Positions 45,888-54,689 of a stretch of DNA of 64,000 nucleotides are shown piece by piece. The notes beneath the pieces are model-generated. The model ran no database searches and was not told where the DNA came from. It saw only the letters and a list, made by a program, of their open reading frames with translations. Position 1 is the first letter of the stretch. Each line of letters opens with the position of its first letter. Source of the stretch: Devosia sp. Root635 (GTDB lineage: Bacteria > Pseudomonadota > Alphaproteobacteria > Rhizobiales > Devosiaceae); NCBI RefSeq assembly GCF_001427605.1, contig NZ_LMGZ01000019.1, positions 1 to 64,000 on the forward strand, given 5' to 3'. Both the position numbers and the translations under genes were made by a program.

Positions 45888-48616
45888 ACATGCCGATCCG
45901 ATACGAGGAATTCCTCGCCGCCAAGGTGGCCATGGCGCCGGTCTCGGGCTTCGTCGTCGAAGATCACGAGATCAATCCGCTGCTCAAGCCGCACCAGAAG
46001 GCCATTGTCAAATGGGCATGCCTGGGCGGCCGGCGCGCCATCTTTGCCGCCTTCGGGCTCGGCAAGAGCTTTATGCAGATCGAGATCCTCCGGATCATCT
46101 GCGCGCGGTTCGGCGAAGGCGCCAGCATGGGCCTCATTGCCGCGCCGTTGGGTGTGCGCCGCGAGTTCTTTGCCGACGTGCGTACGCTGGCCACCGGCAA
46201 CCACCCCGATATCAGCGACGCGCAGCGCGACGAGCTGACGGCGTGGCAGGAAGGGCATCCGAATCGGGTGCCGTCGCTCAAGTTCATTCGCGGCCTGACT
46301 GAGGCGGTACCCGGCCTCAACATCACCAATTACGAGACGATCCGCGACGGCAAGCTCGACCCGCGCGACTTCCTCGCCGCGTCGTTGGACGAGGCCTCGG
46401 TGCTGCGCGGCTTTGGCGGCACCAAGACGTTCCGTGAGTTCATGCGGCTGTTCGATGGCATCCGCTTCAAGTTCGTCGCCACGGCCACGCCGTCGCCCAA
46501 CCAGTATATCGAGCTGCTGGCCTATTCCGCATTTCTCGAGGTGATGGATGTCGGCCAGGCCAAGACCCGGTTCTTCAAGCGCAACAGCGAGAAGGCCGAC
46601 ACGCTGACCATCCACCCGCACAAGCAGCGCGAGTTCTGGCTGTGGGTGGCGAGTTGGGGCCTATTCGTGCAGAAGCCCAGCGACCTCGGCTTTTCAGACG
46701 AAGGCTACGCGCTGCCGCCGCTGACCGTGCACTGGCACGAGCTGCCGGCCGACCATACGACGGCCGGCGAGGAGAAGAGCGGCCAGGGGCGCCTTCTGCG
46801 CAATGCCGCCGCCTCGCTATCGGACGCCGCCCGCGAGAAGCGCGACAGCCTCGATATCCGCATCGGCAAGATGGTCGAACTGCGCGCGCTCGACCCGGCG
46901 GCGCATCGCGTCATCTGGCACGACCTCGAGGATGAGCGGCGGGCGATCGAGAAGGCGGTACCGGGTATCGGCGCGGTCTATGGCAGCCAGGACCTCGAAG
47001 CCCGCGAGGCCATGGTGGCCGAGTTCGCCGAAGGCCGGCGCCGCGAGCTGGCAGGGAAGCCGTCGATGCTCGGCTCGGGCAGCAATTTCCAGCGGCACTG
47101 CCACTGGGAAATCTTCCTCGGCATCGGCTTCAAGTTCAACGACTTCATCCAGGCGGTGCATCGCTGCTACCGATTCCTGCAGCTGCACGAAGTGCGGATC
47201 GACCTGATCTACACCGAGGCCGAGCGGCCGGTGCGGGACGTGCTCGAAGCCAAGTGGCGCCGCCACGACGAACAGATGGCCATCATGACAGAGATCATCC
47301 GAGAATACGGCCTCGCCTCGGCGGCGATGGCCCAGAGCCTGACGCGCGCCATGGGCGTGGAGCGGGTGGAGGTGAGCGGGCCGGGCTATGTGCTGGTCAA
47401 CAATGACTGCGTGCCTGAATGCCAGGCCATGGCCGCCGACAGCGTCGACCTGATCGTCACCTCGATCCCGTTCTCGACGCAGTACGAGTATTCGCCCAAC
47501 TATGCCGACTTCGGCCATACCGACGACAATGGCCACTTCTTCGCGCAGATGGATTTCCTGATCCCGCAGCTGCTGCGCGTGCTCAAGCCCGGGCGGATCG
47601 CCGCCATCCATGTGAAGGACCGGATCGTGCCGGGCGGCATGACCGGCCTCGGCTTCCAGACGGTTTACCCGTTCTCCGACGACACGATCCGCGCCTTCGT
47701 TCGGCATGGCTTCGCCTTTCTCAGTCGCAAGACGATCACGACAGACGTGGTGCGCGAGAACAACCAGACCTATCGGCTGGGCTGGACCGAGCAGTGCAAG
47801 GACGGCTCGCGCATGGGCAACGGCATGCCGGAATACCTGCTGGTGTTCCGCAAGCCGCCCACGGATGCCTCTGACGGCTATGCCGACGAGCGGGTGCCCA
47901 AGGGCATGAAGTTGTGGGTGGACGATGCGCGCAAGGCGCTCAAGGACCCCAAGCTCAAGGCGCACCGCCCGGCGATCCGCGAGCTGATCGCGGCCGAGGG
48001 CGACAAGGCCGGTGTGATCAGCGGCTGGATCAACCCGAACGGCTATAGCCGCGCCCGCTGGCAGCTCGATGCGCATGGCTACGAGCGGGTGACCGGCAAC
48101 CGGCTGCTGACGCCCGAGGAAATGCTCGGGCTCGACGCCAATGTCATCTTCAAGCTGTGGAAGGCCTACCAGCTCGACCAGGTCTATGACTTCGAGCATC
48201 ACGTCAAGATTGCCGAGGCGCTCGAGGAGAAGGGCGCGCTGCCGTCGACCTTCATGCTGCTGCCGCCGCATAGCCGGCACGAGGATGTGTGGACCGATGT
48301 CGCCCGCATGCTGAGCATGAACACGCTGCAGGCGCAGCAGGGCAAGGAACTGCATCTGTGCCCGCTGCAGTTCGACATCGTCGATCGCGCGATCAACCAA
48401 TACACGGCGCCCGGCGAAGTGGTGTTCGACCCGTTCGGCGGGCTGATGACGGTGCCGATGCGCGCGCTGAAATTCGGGCGGCAGGGTCGCGGCGTCGAGC
48501 TGAACCCGGCCTATTTCGTGGACGGCTGCGCCCATGTGCATGCCATGGCCGAGGAGCTGGCCATGCCTGACCTCTTCGGCCTGATGGAAATCGAGCAAGA
48601 GGAGATGGTGGCGTGA
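45884..48616 (+). CDS. Helicase-DNA methyltransferase fusion protein
   Basis: A 910-residue protein. The N-terminal half is an SNF2/DEAD-like ATPase: Walker A-like AFGLGKS (56-62), LDEAS (DEAS at 169-172), TATP (200-203) and a motif VI-like QAVHRCYRF (423-431). The C-terminal half is a beta-class amino-methyltransferase with motif IV before motif I. The order is TSIPF (SIPF at 527-530), then VFDPFGG (DPFGG at 849-853) with a following RGVELNPAYF. Both methyltransferase motifs depart from the usual (S/N/D)PP(Y/F) and DPFxGxGT. It may modify phage DNA and translocate along it. The ATG at 45884 overlaps the previous stop. Confidence 0.85.
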   Translation: MNMPIRYEEFLAAKVAMAPVSGFVVEDHEINPLLKPHQKAIVKWACLGGRRAIFAAFGLGKSFMQIEILRIICARFGEGASMGLIAAPLGVRREFFADVRTLATGNHPDISDAQRDELTAWQEGHPNRVPSLKFIRGLTEAVPGLNITNYETIRDGKLDPRDFLAASLDEASVLRGFGGTKTFREFMRLFDGIRFKFVATATPSPNQYIELLAYSAFLEVMDVGQAKTRFFKRNSEKADTLTIHPHKQREFWLWVASWGLFVQKPSDLGFSDEGYALPPLTVHWHELPADHTTAGEEKSGQGRLLRNAAASLSDAAREKRDSLDIRIGKMVELRALDPAAHRVIWHDLEDERRAIEKAVPGIGAVYGSQDLEAREAMVAEFAEGRRRELAGKPSMLGSGSNFQRHCHWEIFLGIGFKFNDFIQAVHRCYRFLQLHEVRIDLIYTEAERPVRDVLEAKWRRHDEQMAIMTEIIREYGLASAAMAQSLTRAMGVERVEVSGPGYVLVNNDCVPECQAMAADSVDLIVTSIPFSTQYEYSPNYADFGHTDDNGHFFAQMDFLIPQLLRVLKPGRIAAIHVKDRIVPGGMTGLGFQTVYPFSDDTIRAFVRHGFAFLSRKTITTDVVRENNQTYRLGWTEQCKDGSRMGNGMPEYLLVFRKPPTDASDGYADERVPKGMKLWVDDARKALKDPKLKAHRPAIRELIAAEGDKAGVISGWINPNGYSRARWQLDAHGYERVTGNRLLTPEEMLGLDANVIFKLWKAYQLDQVYDFEHHVKIAEALEEKGALPSTFMLLPPHSRHEDVWTDVARMLSMNTLQAQQGKELHLCPLQFDIVDRAINQYTAPGEVVFDPFGGLMTVPMRALKFGRQGRGVELNPAYFVDGCAHVHAMAEELAMPDLFGLMEIEQEEMVA

Positions 48617-48930
48617 CCGAGGGACAGATTTCGCCATGGCTGCCCGAACAGGATCGCATCCGCCTAGCGATCCTCGGCAAGTTGATCGAGGAGTGCAACG
48701 AGCTGGCGGCACGCGCGGCTCGCTGCATCATCCATGGCCTCGACGAGGTCGATCCCGATTCCGGTCGAACCAACTTCATGGAATTGGGCCGGGAGATCGC
48801 CGATGTCGATGCCTGCATCGGCGTTGCGACCACCGAACTGAGCATCCCCGTCTCCACCCAGCGAATGCTCGACAAGACTGCCGGCTTCGAACGCTGGCAT
48901 GGCATGATCCGGGAGGCCGCCGATGCGTGA
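48613..48930 (+). CDS. MazG-like nucleotide pyrophosphohydrolase
   Basis: A 105-residue all-helical protein. EECNELAARAARCI and later ELGREIADVDACIG give the EExxE...ExxD metal-binding pattern of MazG-like enzymes, which split nucleoside triphosphates to monophosphates. Phages use them to adjust nucleotide pools or alarmones. It is coupled to the genes on both sides. Confidence 0.75.
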   Translation: MTEGQISPWLPEQDRIRLAILGKLIEECNELAARAARCIIHGLDEVDPDSGRTNFMELGREIADVDACIGVATTELSIPVSTQRMLDKTAGFERWHGMIREAADA

Positions 48931-49267
48931 GGCCCTGCCGCAGCGCCGCTATGCCGAGGGCTTCGACCTCGCCTTCCCGCGCTTCACCGACAAGTTCTAC
49001 ACCGTCACGATCGGCTGCCATCCCGATGGCCGGCTGGCCGAGGTGTTCATCAACGCCCATACCAAGGTGGGCAGCGATGGCGACCTGGCAGCGCGCGACG
49101 TCGCGATCCTCATCTCGATGAGCCTGCAGCACGGCGCGACCGTCGAGGGCCTCGCCCATGCCATGACCCACGACGCCAGCGGCAAGCCCGAGGGCCTCGC
49201 CGGCATCGTGCTCGCCGAGCTGGTGAAGTGGCAGGCGCTCAACCGGGTGGAGCGCGCCGATGTCTAG
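48923..49267 (+). CDS. TSCPD-like domain protein
   Basis: A 114-residue protein whose core has YTVTIGCHPDGRLAEVFINA, a glycine/Asp turn (KVGSDGDLAARD) and ISMSLQHGATVEGLAHAM. It matches the TSCPD domain found at the C-terminus of some ribonucleotide reductases and as stand-alone phage proteins. It follows a MazG-like gene, consistent with nucleotide metabolism. The function of stand-alone TSCPD proteins is not established. Confidence 0.65.
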   Translation: MREALPQRRYAEGFDLAFPRFTDKFYTVTIGCHPDGRLAEVFINAHTKVGSDGDLAARDVAILISMSLQHGATVEGLAHAMTHDASGKPEGLAGIVLAELVKWQALNRVERADV

Positions 49268-49625
49268 CTACGACGCGCCGCCCGAGGCCGAAGAACTGCA
49301 CCTGCTGGGCAAGCTGGTGCCGTCGCCGCTGATCATCACCCATTCGGCCACGCTTGCAATCGCCGAGCGGCTGCGGGCCAGCGGCGATGGCATGCTGCTG
49401 TTCAGCCTTGGCCTCGGCGCGAACTGGCTCGAAATCACGGCGCAGGGCCGGCGCCGGCTGGTCGAGCATGGGCCGAAGCCCAAGCCGTGCCCGTTCTGCG
49501 GCTGCAACCTGGTCGAGACCGCCTTCCGCGCCGGCTGGGCTCACCCGCATCGCTCGCAATGCATCCTGGCTGACTACGCCACCAGCAAGATCAACGAATG
49601 GAACACGAGGCCTGTCCTCGCATGA
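49260..49625 (+). CDS. Lar-like restriction alleviation protein
   Basis: A 121-residue protein whose second half has PKPCPFCGCNLVE and ends INEWNTRPV. This is the pattern of Lar-family proteins: a single CPFC zinc knuckle plus a C-terminal WNxR. Rac-prophage Lar reduces type I restriction by stimulating host methylation. The first half is a helical extension not typical of Lar. Its stop overlaps the primase start. Confidence 0.7.
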   Translation: MSSYDAPPEAEELHLLGKLVPSPLIITHSATLAIAERLRASGDGMLLFSLGLGANWLEITAQGRRRLVEHGPKPKPCPFCGCNLVETAFRAGWAHPHRSQCILADYATSKINEWNTRPVLA

Positions 49626-50803
49626 CCCTGTCGCCCGAACTGGCATCGCTGCGCGACCAGGCCATGGCGGTGACTTGCTGGAGCTGGTCGACGTTCAGGG
49701 GATGGAAGCTGAGCAACGGCGTCGATCGCTGCGGGCCGTGCCCCAAATGCGGCGGCAAGGATCGTTTTGCCATCCATACCCAGAAGAACACCTTCAACTG
49801 CCGCAAATGCGGGCTCAGCGGCAGCGGCGTCATCGACCTGGTGATGAAGACCGAGGACGTGCCCTTCGTTGATGCCTGCGAAATCATTACCGGCCGCAAG
49901 GCCAGCGAGCCGCTCGACCCAGAGAGGGCGCGGCAGCTCGATGAGCAGCGCCGGCGGGATGAGCAGCGGCGCCAGTCCGATGCCGAGCGCTATCGCCTCA
50001 AGGCGATCGGCGACGCTGTGACGCTGTGGAACCGTTCCGTCGAGCCCGGCCCGGCCGGGTCAGGGGGTGTGCTGGACTATCTGGCGTTGCGCGGGCTCAA
50101 GCCGTCGCGCTGGCTGCGCGAGATCCCGGTGCTCGACTATGTCACCGAAGTGATGGTCGACGGCCGCAAGACCTGGCCTGTGATCCATTCGGGCCCGGCG
50201 ATGATCGCCGGCGTGGTGCAGCCCGATATGCAGATGCAGGCGGTGCATGTCACCTGGATCGACCTCGGCCAGGCCAAGGGCAAGGTAGCGCTGCACCACC
50301 CGACTCGGATGGACGAAAAGACCGGCGCCTTCGAGCCGCTGCCGTCGCGCAAGGTGTTCGGCCACAAGAAGGGCGGATCGATCCGCCTGTTCACGCCCTC
50401 GGCCGGGCTGCGCCGCATCGTCATGGGCGAAGGCATCGAGACGACCTGGACCATGGCGGTGCACAATTTCGAGCCGGGCACCGCCTACTGGGCCGGGGTC
50501 GACGTGCCCAACATGGCGGGCAAGGCGTTTCGCGACATCGAGAACAAGCGTCACCGCGATCGGCCTGACCTCGACGATCTCGAATGCTTCTTGCCGCCCG
50601 ACTGGTGCGAGGAGCTGGTCTATCTCTGCGACGAGGCGGAGACGCTGCCCGAAATCATCCGCGGCCTGGCGCGCGCCGTGACGCTGCGCGACCAGGCGCG
50701 CGATGCCAATCCCGCGCTGCCGCTGTTGGCGGCCAGCTATGTCGAGCCGATCGGCGACGGCAAGGACATGAACGAACTTGTGAGAGTGCAGGCCGGTGAC
50801 TGA
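49622..50803 (+). CDS. P4-type DNA primase (CHC2 zinc finger plus Toprim)
   Basis: A 393-residue protein. The zinc finger has Cys at about 40, 43, 60 and 63 (CPKCGGKDRF, then NTFNCRKCG). A charged linker follows, with a Toprim-type catalytic segment containing VMGEGIETTWTM in the C-terminal half. It would make primers for phage DNA replication. It overlaps the following helicase gene by 8 bases. The ATG at 49622 overlaps the Lar-like stop; a longer frame begins at 49598. Confidence 0.88.
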   Translation: MTLSPELASLRDQAMAVTCWSWSTFRGWKLSNGVDRCGPCPKCGGKDRFAIHTQKNTFNCRKCGLSGSGVIDLVMKTEDVPFVDACEIITGRKASEPLDPERARQLDEQRRRDEQRRQSDAERYRLKAIGDAVTLWNRSVEPGPAGSGGVLDYLALRGLKPSRWLREIPVLDYVTEVMVDGRKTWPVIHSGPAMIAGVVQPDMQMQAVHVTWIDLGQAKGKVALHHPTRMDEKTGAFEPLPSRKVFGHKKGGSIRLFTPSAGLRRIVMGEGIETTWTMAVHNFEPGTAYWAGVDVPNMAGKAFRDIENKRHRDRPDLDDLECFLPPDWCEELVYLCDEAETLPEIIRGLARAVTLRDQARDANPALPLLAASYVEPIGDGKDMNELVRVQAGD

Positions 50804-52667
50804 TACGCCCGACGACGACAACCCGGTCAAAAGAGCCGCCGCGCGCCAGCGGCCGGTGAAGGGCAACTTCAAGGTCATCGACGGCGGCAAGCCGGAGGAA
50901 TCGGCCAAGCCAAAGCGCGGCCGCAAGCCGAAGGCCTCGGCCGAGGGCGAGGCGCCGCCGGCGGCTGATCCGGACGATCCGGGCCCAGGCGACGATGGCC
51001 TGCCCGACTTCGACGACGTGGAGGAGGAAAGCGGCGGTCTCGCGGGCTTGTCGGAAGACGATATCGTGGTGCTCAAGCGCAATGCAGAGCGCGACGAGAA
51101 TGACCGCGACAATGCCCGGCGCTGGATCGACTGGGATGGGCAGAGGGTCGGCCATGTGCGCGGCCTCGGCTGGATGACCTACCAGGTCAACCACTGGAAG
51201 CGTGACGATGGCGACCTCGATGTGCGGCTGATGGCGCAGGATCTAGTCGACAAGATCAAGCTCGAAGCCCTGTTCATCCTGGCCACTCCCCGCGTCGGCC
51301 GATTGATCGCCGCGGCCGAGGCCGTGTCAAAGAAGCCGGAGGCCGATATCACGGCCGCCGATCGCTCCCTGCTCACAAAGGCCGATAAGGCGCGCACCAC
51401 GCTGGCCAAGAAGCGCGCCGCACGCATCCGCTTTGCCGTGGGTACCGGCAATGCCAGCAAGACCACGGCGCTGCTGACACAAGCGGCCAGCCAGAAGTCG
51501 ATCGAGCAGGACGTGCTCGATAGGGACCGTATGCTGTTCAATTGCCGCAACAAAACCCTGCGGTTCAGTCGCATCAACGACCCAGAGCAGGACCTGACAC
51601 CCGAGGCGGACGGCACACCTATCCCGCCCCGCAAGATCGGCCACGTCGAAGTGCTCGAGCACGATCGCGGCAACATGATCACCAAGCTGGCAGACGTCGA
51701 TTACGACCCCGACGCCACCTGCCCGCGGTTCATGGCGTTTCTCGAACGATCGCAGCCCGAGCCGGTGATGCGCAAATTCCTGCAGGTCTTCGACGGCTTC
51801 GCGTTGCTGATCGGCGGCAATGGCGAGCAGAAGGTGATCTATCACTTCGGGCACGGCGCCAACGGCAAGTCGATCTACATCGAGACCATCGGCGGGATGG
51901 CCGGGACGTTCCGCACCGTCGTTTCGCCAGATACCATCACGGGCGATGCGCAGCGTGGTGGGCAGCAGGCCTCGCCGGATATCGCCCGGCTGTTCAACAC
52001 CCGCTATGTCGTGGTCGAGGAGTTGCCCAAGGGCACGCCGCTGCGCGAGAGCCTGATCAAGGCGGTGTCGGGTGGCGGCACCATGATCGCTCGATTCCTG
52101 CAGAAGGAGTTCTTCGAGTTCCGCCCGATCTTCGTGCCGATCCTGTCGGGCAACGAGCTGCCAGAAATCAGCGGCGGCGACAACGGCATCTGGCGCCGCG
52201 TGCTGATCACCCCATGGGAAGTGACGATCCCCGAGGGTGAGCGCATCCAGTTCGACGAGATGCTCGAGATTCTCGCGGCCGAGCGTGCCGGTATCCTCAA
52301 CTGGCTGATCGAAGGCCTGATGCTCTACCTGCGCGACGGGCTGGACCCCTACATCCCCGAGAAGGTGAAGAAGTTCACCCAGGACTATCGCGAGGAAAAG
52401 GACCCGGTTGGCCGCTTCTGCAAGGCGCTGCTGATCCCCGATGCGGAGAGCAAGGTGCAGGCCCGCACCATGCTCGCCGCCTATAACGACTGGTGCCTGG
52501 CCAACGGGCTCAAGGCCTGGAACGAGACGTCGTTCGGCAAGACCATGCGCCGGCTCGGCTACCAGAAGGAAGAAGGCCGGCTGGTCTACTACCTCGGCGT
52601 GCGCCTCGGCGACGTCCCCCGAACCACCAGCGATCCCCGCGACCCCGGCTGGTCTCCCGACCGGTAA
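50796..52667 (+). CDS. Phage/plasmid primase-type SF3 helicase
   Basis: A 623-residue protein from GTG. The first 80 residues are a basic and acidic low-complexity stretch, followed by a D5-like N-terminal domain. The superfamily 3 helicase core has Walker A GHGANGKS at 352-359, Walker B in YVVVEELPKG and motif C in FVPILSGNELPEI. Such helicases unwind the phage origin; with the preceding primase it forms a P4 alpha-like replication module split into two genes. Repeats directly downstream may be its binding sites. Confidence 0.9.
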   Translation: MTDTPDDDNPVKRAAARQRPVKGNFKVIDGGKPEESAKPKRGRKPKASAEGEAPPAADPDDPGPGDDGLPDFDDVEEESGGLAGLSEDDIVVLKRNAERDENDRDNARRWIDWDGQRVGHVRGLGWMTYQVNHWKRDDGDLDVRLMAQDLVDKIKLEALFILATPRVGRLIAAAEAVSKKPEADITAADRSLLTKADKARTTLAKKRAARIRFAVGTGNASKTTALLTQAASQKSIEQDVLDRDRMLFNCRNKTLRFSRINDPEQDLTPEADGTPIPPRKIGHVEVLEHDRGNMITKLADVDYDPDATCPRFMAFLERSQPEPVMRKFLQVFDGFALLIGGNGEQKVIYHFGHGANGKSIYIETIGGMAGTFRTVVSPDTITGDAQRGGQQASPDIARLFNTRYVVVEELPKGTPLRESLIKAVSGGGTMIARFLQKEFFEFRPIFVPILSGNELPEISGGDNGIWRRVLITPWEVTIPEGERIQFDEMLEILAAERAGILNWLIEGLMLYLRDGLDPYIPEKVKKFTQDYREEKDPVGRFCKALLIPDAESKVQARTMLAAYNDWCLANGLKAWNETSFGKTMRRLGYQKEEGRLVYYLGVRLGDVPRTTSDPRDPGWSPDR

Positions 52668-53085
52668 CTCCCCCGACCCCTCGCGAGGGCAGCGGCAGCA
52701 GTCGCGACCCTCGCGTTCCGATCCCCGCGCCCCCTTGGGGGAAGGGGAAAGGAAGTCGCAACGGTCGCCCCACGCAAGCGTGGGCCGCACGACCGTTGCG
52801 AGAGTTTTTCGAGGGTTAGATGCTACGGTCGCAAATCTAAATCAACAAGTATATCAACGACTTGCAGAGGCTTTGCGACCGTTGCGACCCTTTCGTGCGC
52901 GTATACTGATGGGGAAGGGGTTCGGGGTGTTGAAGCTGATTTGGTCGGTCTGCGAAATTCTCATGTCACAAGGGAAAACCGTCGCAACTACCGCAACCGT
53001 CGCTAACCCTCGCCCTCCCTCACGTTTTTCCCTGCGATAGTTCATCCCAACTATCGAAAGGGTCGCGAAAAGAAGGATAGAGCTG
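52668..53085. other. Repeat-rich non-coding region, candidate phage replication origin
   Basis: Exact 12-mers CGACCGTTGCGA occur at 52790-52801 and 52876-52887, and an inverted copy at 52756-52767. Partial copies (TACGGTCGCAA near 52824, CCGCAACCGTCGC near 52991) lie around them. A markedly A+T-rich stretch (about 52828-52865) sits between the copies. This is the usual composition of an iteron-type origin next to its helicase. Weak open frames here look like shadows. Confidence 0.5.
52756..52815 (+). terminator. Long hairpin with T-run after the replication genes
   Basis: TCGCAACGGTCG pairs with CGACCGTTGCGA, and the inner CCCACGC pairs with GCGTGGG. GAGTTTTTC follows. It may end the early transcript, be part of the origin, or both. 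Confidence 0.5.
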
Positions 53086-53649
53086 ATGCCGAAGGCCATG
53101 GATGTCGAAGACCTGCTGATCTGGGCCTTTCGTGATCAGAAGATTGACCTGGTGGCAGCGGCAATGCGGCCAAAGGGTCCGAGCGGCGCAAGTCATAGCT
53201 CTCTCGCCGAAATGCTGATGCTGGGCACCAAGGTGGACACGACCTCGGCGGGTGCCAGGCACTTCGCGGTGCACTGCCATGAGGATGCGGCGGTGATTTA
53301 TGATGCGGTGATGGCACTCCCGCCCGAGGCCTGGATGTTCGTGATCAAGCATGCCAAGTCAGCGACGCAGCCGGACTGGCACGAGGAAGGGCCGGGCGAA
53401 TGGGTAGTGCCAAAGGACAAGCATGGCGAGCCGCGCAAGCTCTGGGCCGATCCGGCGAAGAAAACCGGGTTCCTCGGCTATCAGGCAGCCGAGCTGGTGG
53501 GCACAAATCCGGTGCATGTCGAAGAAAGCCGCCGCGCCTACGCGGTTTGGCGCGCCGCGCTGGTCGACCTGGTCCCGTTGCTCAATGCCGAGATGGTCGA
53601 TCATGAGGCCATCGGGCCCGGCGCTCGACCGGAGCCGTGGGCTGGCTAA
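53086..53649 (+). CDS. Hypothetical phage protein
   Basis: A 187-residue soluble protein starting MPKAMDVEDLLIWAFRDQKI. Aromatic and acidic residues dominate the middle (PPEAWMFVIKHAKSATQPDW). It lies between replication and packaging modules, where late-gene regulators are often found, but I see no DNA-binding motif and cannot name a family. AAGGA lies 8 bases before the ATG. Confidence 0.6.
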   Translation: MPKAMDVEDLLIWAFRDQKIDLVAAAMRPKGPSGASHSSLAEMLMLGTKVDTTSAGARHFAVHCHEDAAVIYDAVMALPPEAWMFVIKHAKSATQPDWHEEGPGEWVVPKDKHGEPRKLWADPAKKTGFLGYQAAELVGTNPVHVEESRRAYAVWRAALVDLVPLLNAEMVDHEAIGPGARPEPWAG

Positions 53650-53761
53650 ACTCGCTGTTGACGAACCCGTAAAACTTGACATACCTTCAACCACAAGAAA
53701 TCAGGTCTACACACAGGCGCATCGGGAAACCGGGGCGCCTTTTGCGTTTCCGGGGTCCAGC
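53650..53761. other. Short gap with possible late promoter
   Basis: A TTGACA (53676-53681) followed after 17 bp by a poor -10 (AATCAG) could be a promoter for the genes starting at 53762. GGGAAAC and GTTTCC form a weak inverted repeat further on. The evidence is thin. Confidence 0.25.
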
Positions 53762-54565
53762 ATGGCGCGATCGGTGATCGTCCGGCCGGGCAACGCGGCG
53801 CTCTCGATATCGTTCGAGGCCGATATCTCCTCGATCAAGAGCGAGATGCCGGAGTGGGCGCAGCGGCGCATACCCTCGATCACGCGCAACGCGCTCAATG
53901 ACAGCGTGATCGATGCGGCCCACGCCGAGACCGACAAGATCAGGGGCGTGTTCGATCGTCCCAAGCCGCTAACAGAGCGGGCGCCACTCTACCGCAAGGC
54001 CACATCAGACAGCCTCACCGCCTGGGTGTTCATCAGGGATGAGGCATCGGGTGGCACTGCGCCGTCCAAGTATCTCATGCCCCAGGTGATGGGCGGTGCA
54101 CGCGGGGCCAAGCGCTTCGAGGTTGCCCTCCGATCCATCGGTGTGATGCGGGCCGATGAGTTCGCCATCCCGGCTATCGGGTTCAAGCGTGACCAGCATG
54201 GCAACGTGCCGGGCTCGACCATCGTGCGCATCCTCTCGCAGCTGCGGGCAATGGAGCGGTTCGCTGGCTCGATGGCCAACGAGACGGCCAAGTCCAAGGT
54301 GCGCAACGTGAGGGCGGGCAAGGCTCGGTACTTCATACCGCAGACCAGCGGACCACGTGCTGATCGTGGCATCAGTCGCCTGCCTCGCGGTATCTATGAG
54401 CGGCAAGGCAACCGCATCCGGGCCGTGTTCGTGTTCGTGAAGCAGCCGACCTATCGCAAGCGCTATGACTTCGGTCAGGCAGCCAGGGCGAAGGTCGAGC
54501 GTGTGTTCTGGCCCTACTGGCAGCGGCACTTCTATGCTGAACTGAAGAAGCACACGAGCCGATGA
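53762..54565 (+). CDS. Phage protein, possibly minor-tail-like
   Basis: A 267-residue basic protein. Its helical first half has WAQRRIPSITRNALNDSVID, a pattern seen in phage minor tail protein Z-like proteins. A beta-rich middle follows (TAWVFIRDEASGGTAPSKYL). The C-terminus is Arg/Lys-rich and ends in FWPYWQRHFYAELKKHT. The frame is open upstream into the previous gene, but the ATG at 53762 is natural. Lying before the terminase it is out of the usual tail block, so the assignment is weak. Confidence 0.5.
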   Translation: MARSVIVRPGNAALSISFEADISSIKSEMPEWAQRRIPSITRNALNDSVIDAAHAETDKIRGVFDRPKPLTERAPLYRKATSDSLTAWVFIRDEASGGTAPSKYLMPQVMGGARGAKRFEVALRSIGVMRADEFAIPAIGFKRDQHGNVPGSTIVRILSQLRAMERFAGSMANETAKSKVRNVRAGKARYFIPQTSGPRADRGISRLPRGIYERQGNRIRAVFVFVKQPTYRKRYDFGQAARAKVERVFWPYWQRHFYAELKKHTSR

Positions 54566-54689
54566 TGGGTCGTGGGTCCTTCCAGCGTCCCGCCCGCCTG
54601 CGGGTAATTCGGGCCCCGAGCATTGGCCAGTCAGACAGCATTTTTAGAGCCTAAAGAGCGCTCTAAACTGGAGCCTCAAAAGCACTAAA
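54566..54689. other. Candidate cos region
   Basis: Non-coding DNA directly before the small terminase gene. It contains GGGTCCTTCC, CCCGCCCGCCTGCGGGTAAT and TCGGGCCCCGAG. It ends in an A+T-rich stretch with AGAGCGCTCT, a perfect 10-bp palindrome. In lambda-like phages the cos site lies exactly here. No database comparison was possible. Confidence 0.4.

Noticed and set aside
46817-48712. A 631-residue open frame opposite the helicase-methyltransferase fusion
   Set aside because: It is a shadow of the fusion gene, with His/Leu/Gln-rich composition and no motif.
52441-53040. A 199-codon frame overlapping the end of the SF3 helicase and the repeat region
   Set aside because: Its first half is a shadow of the helicase gene, and the second half only translates the repeated CGACCGTTGCGA-type sequence.
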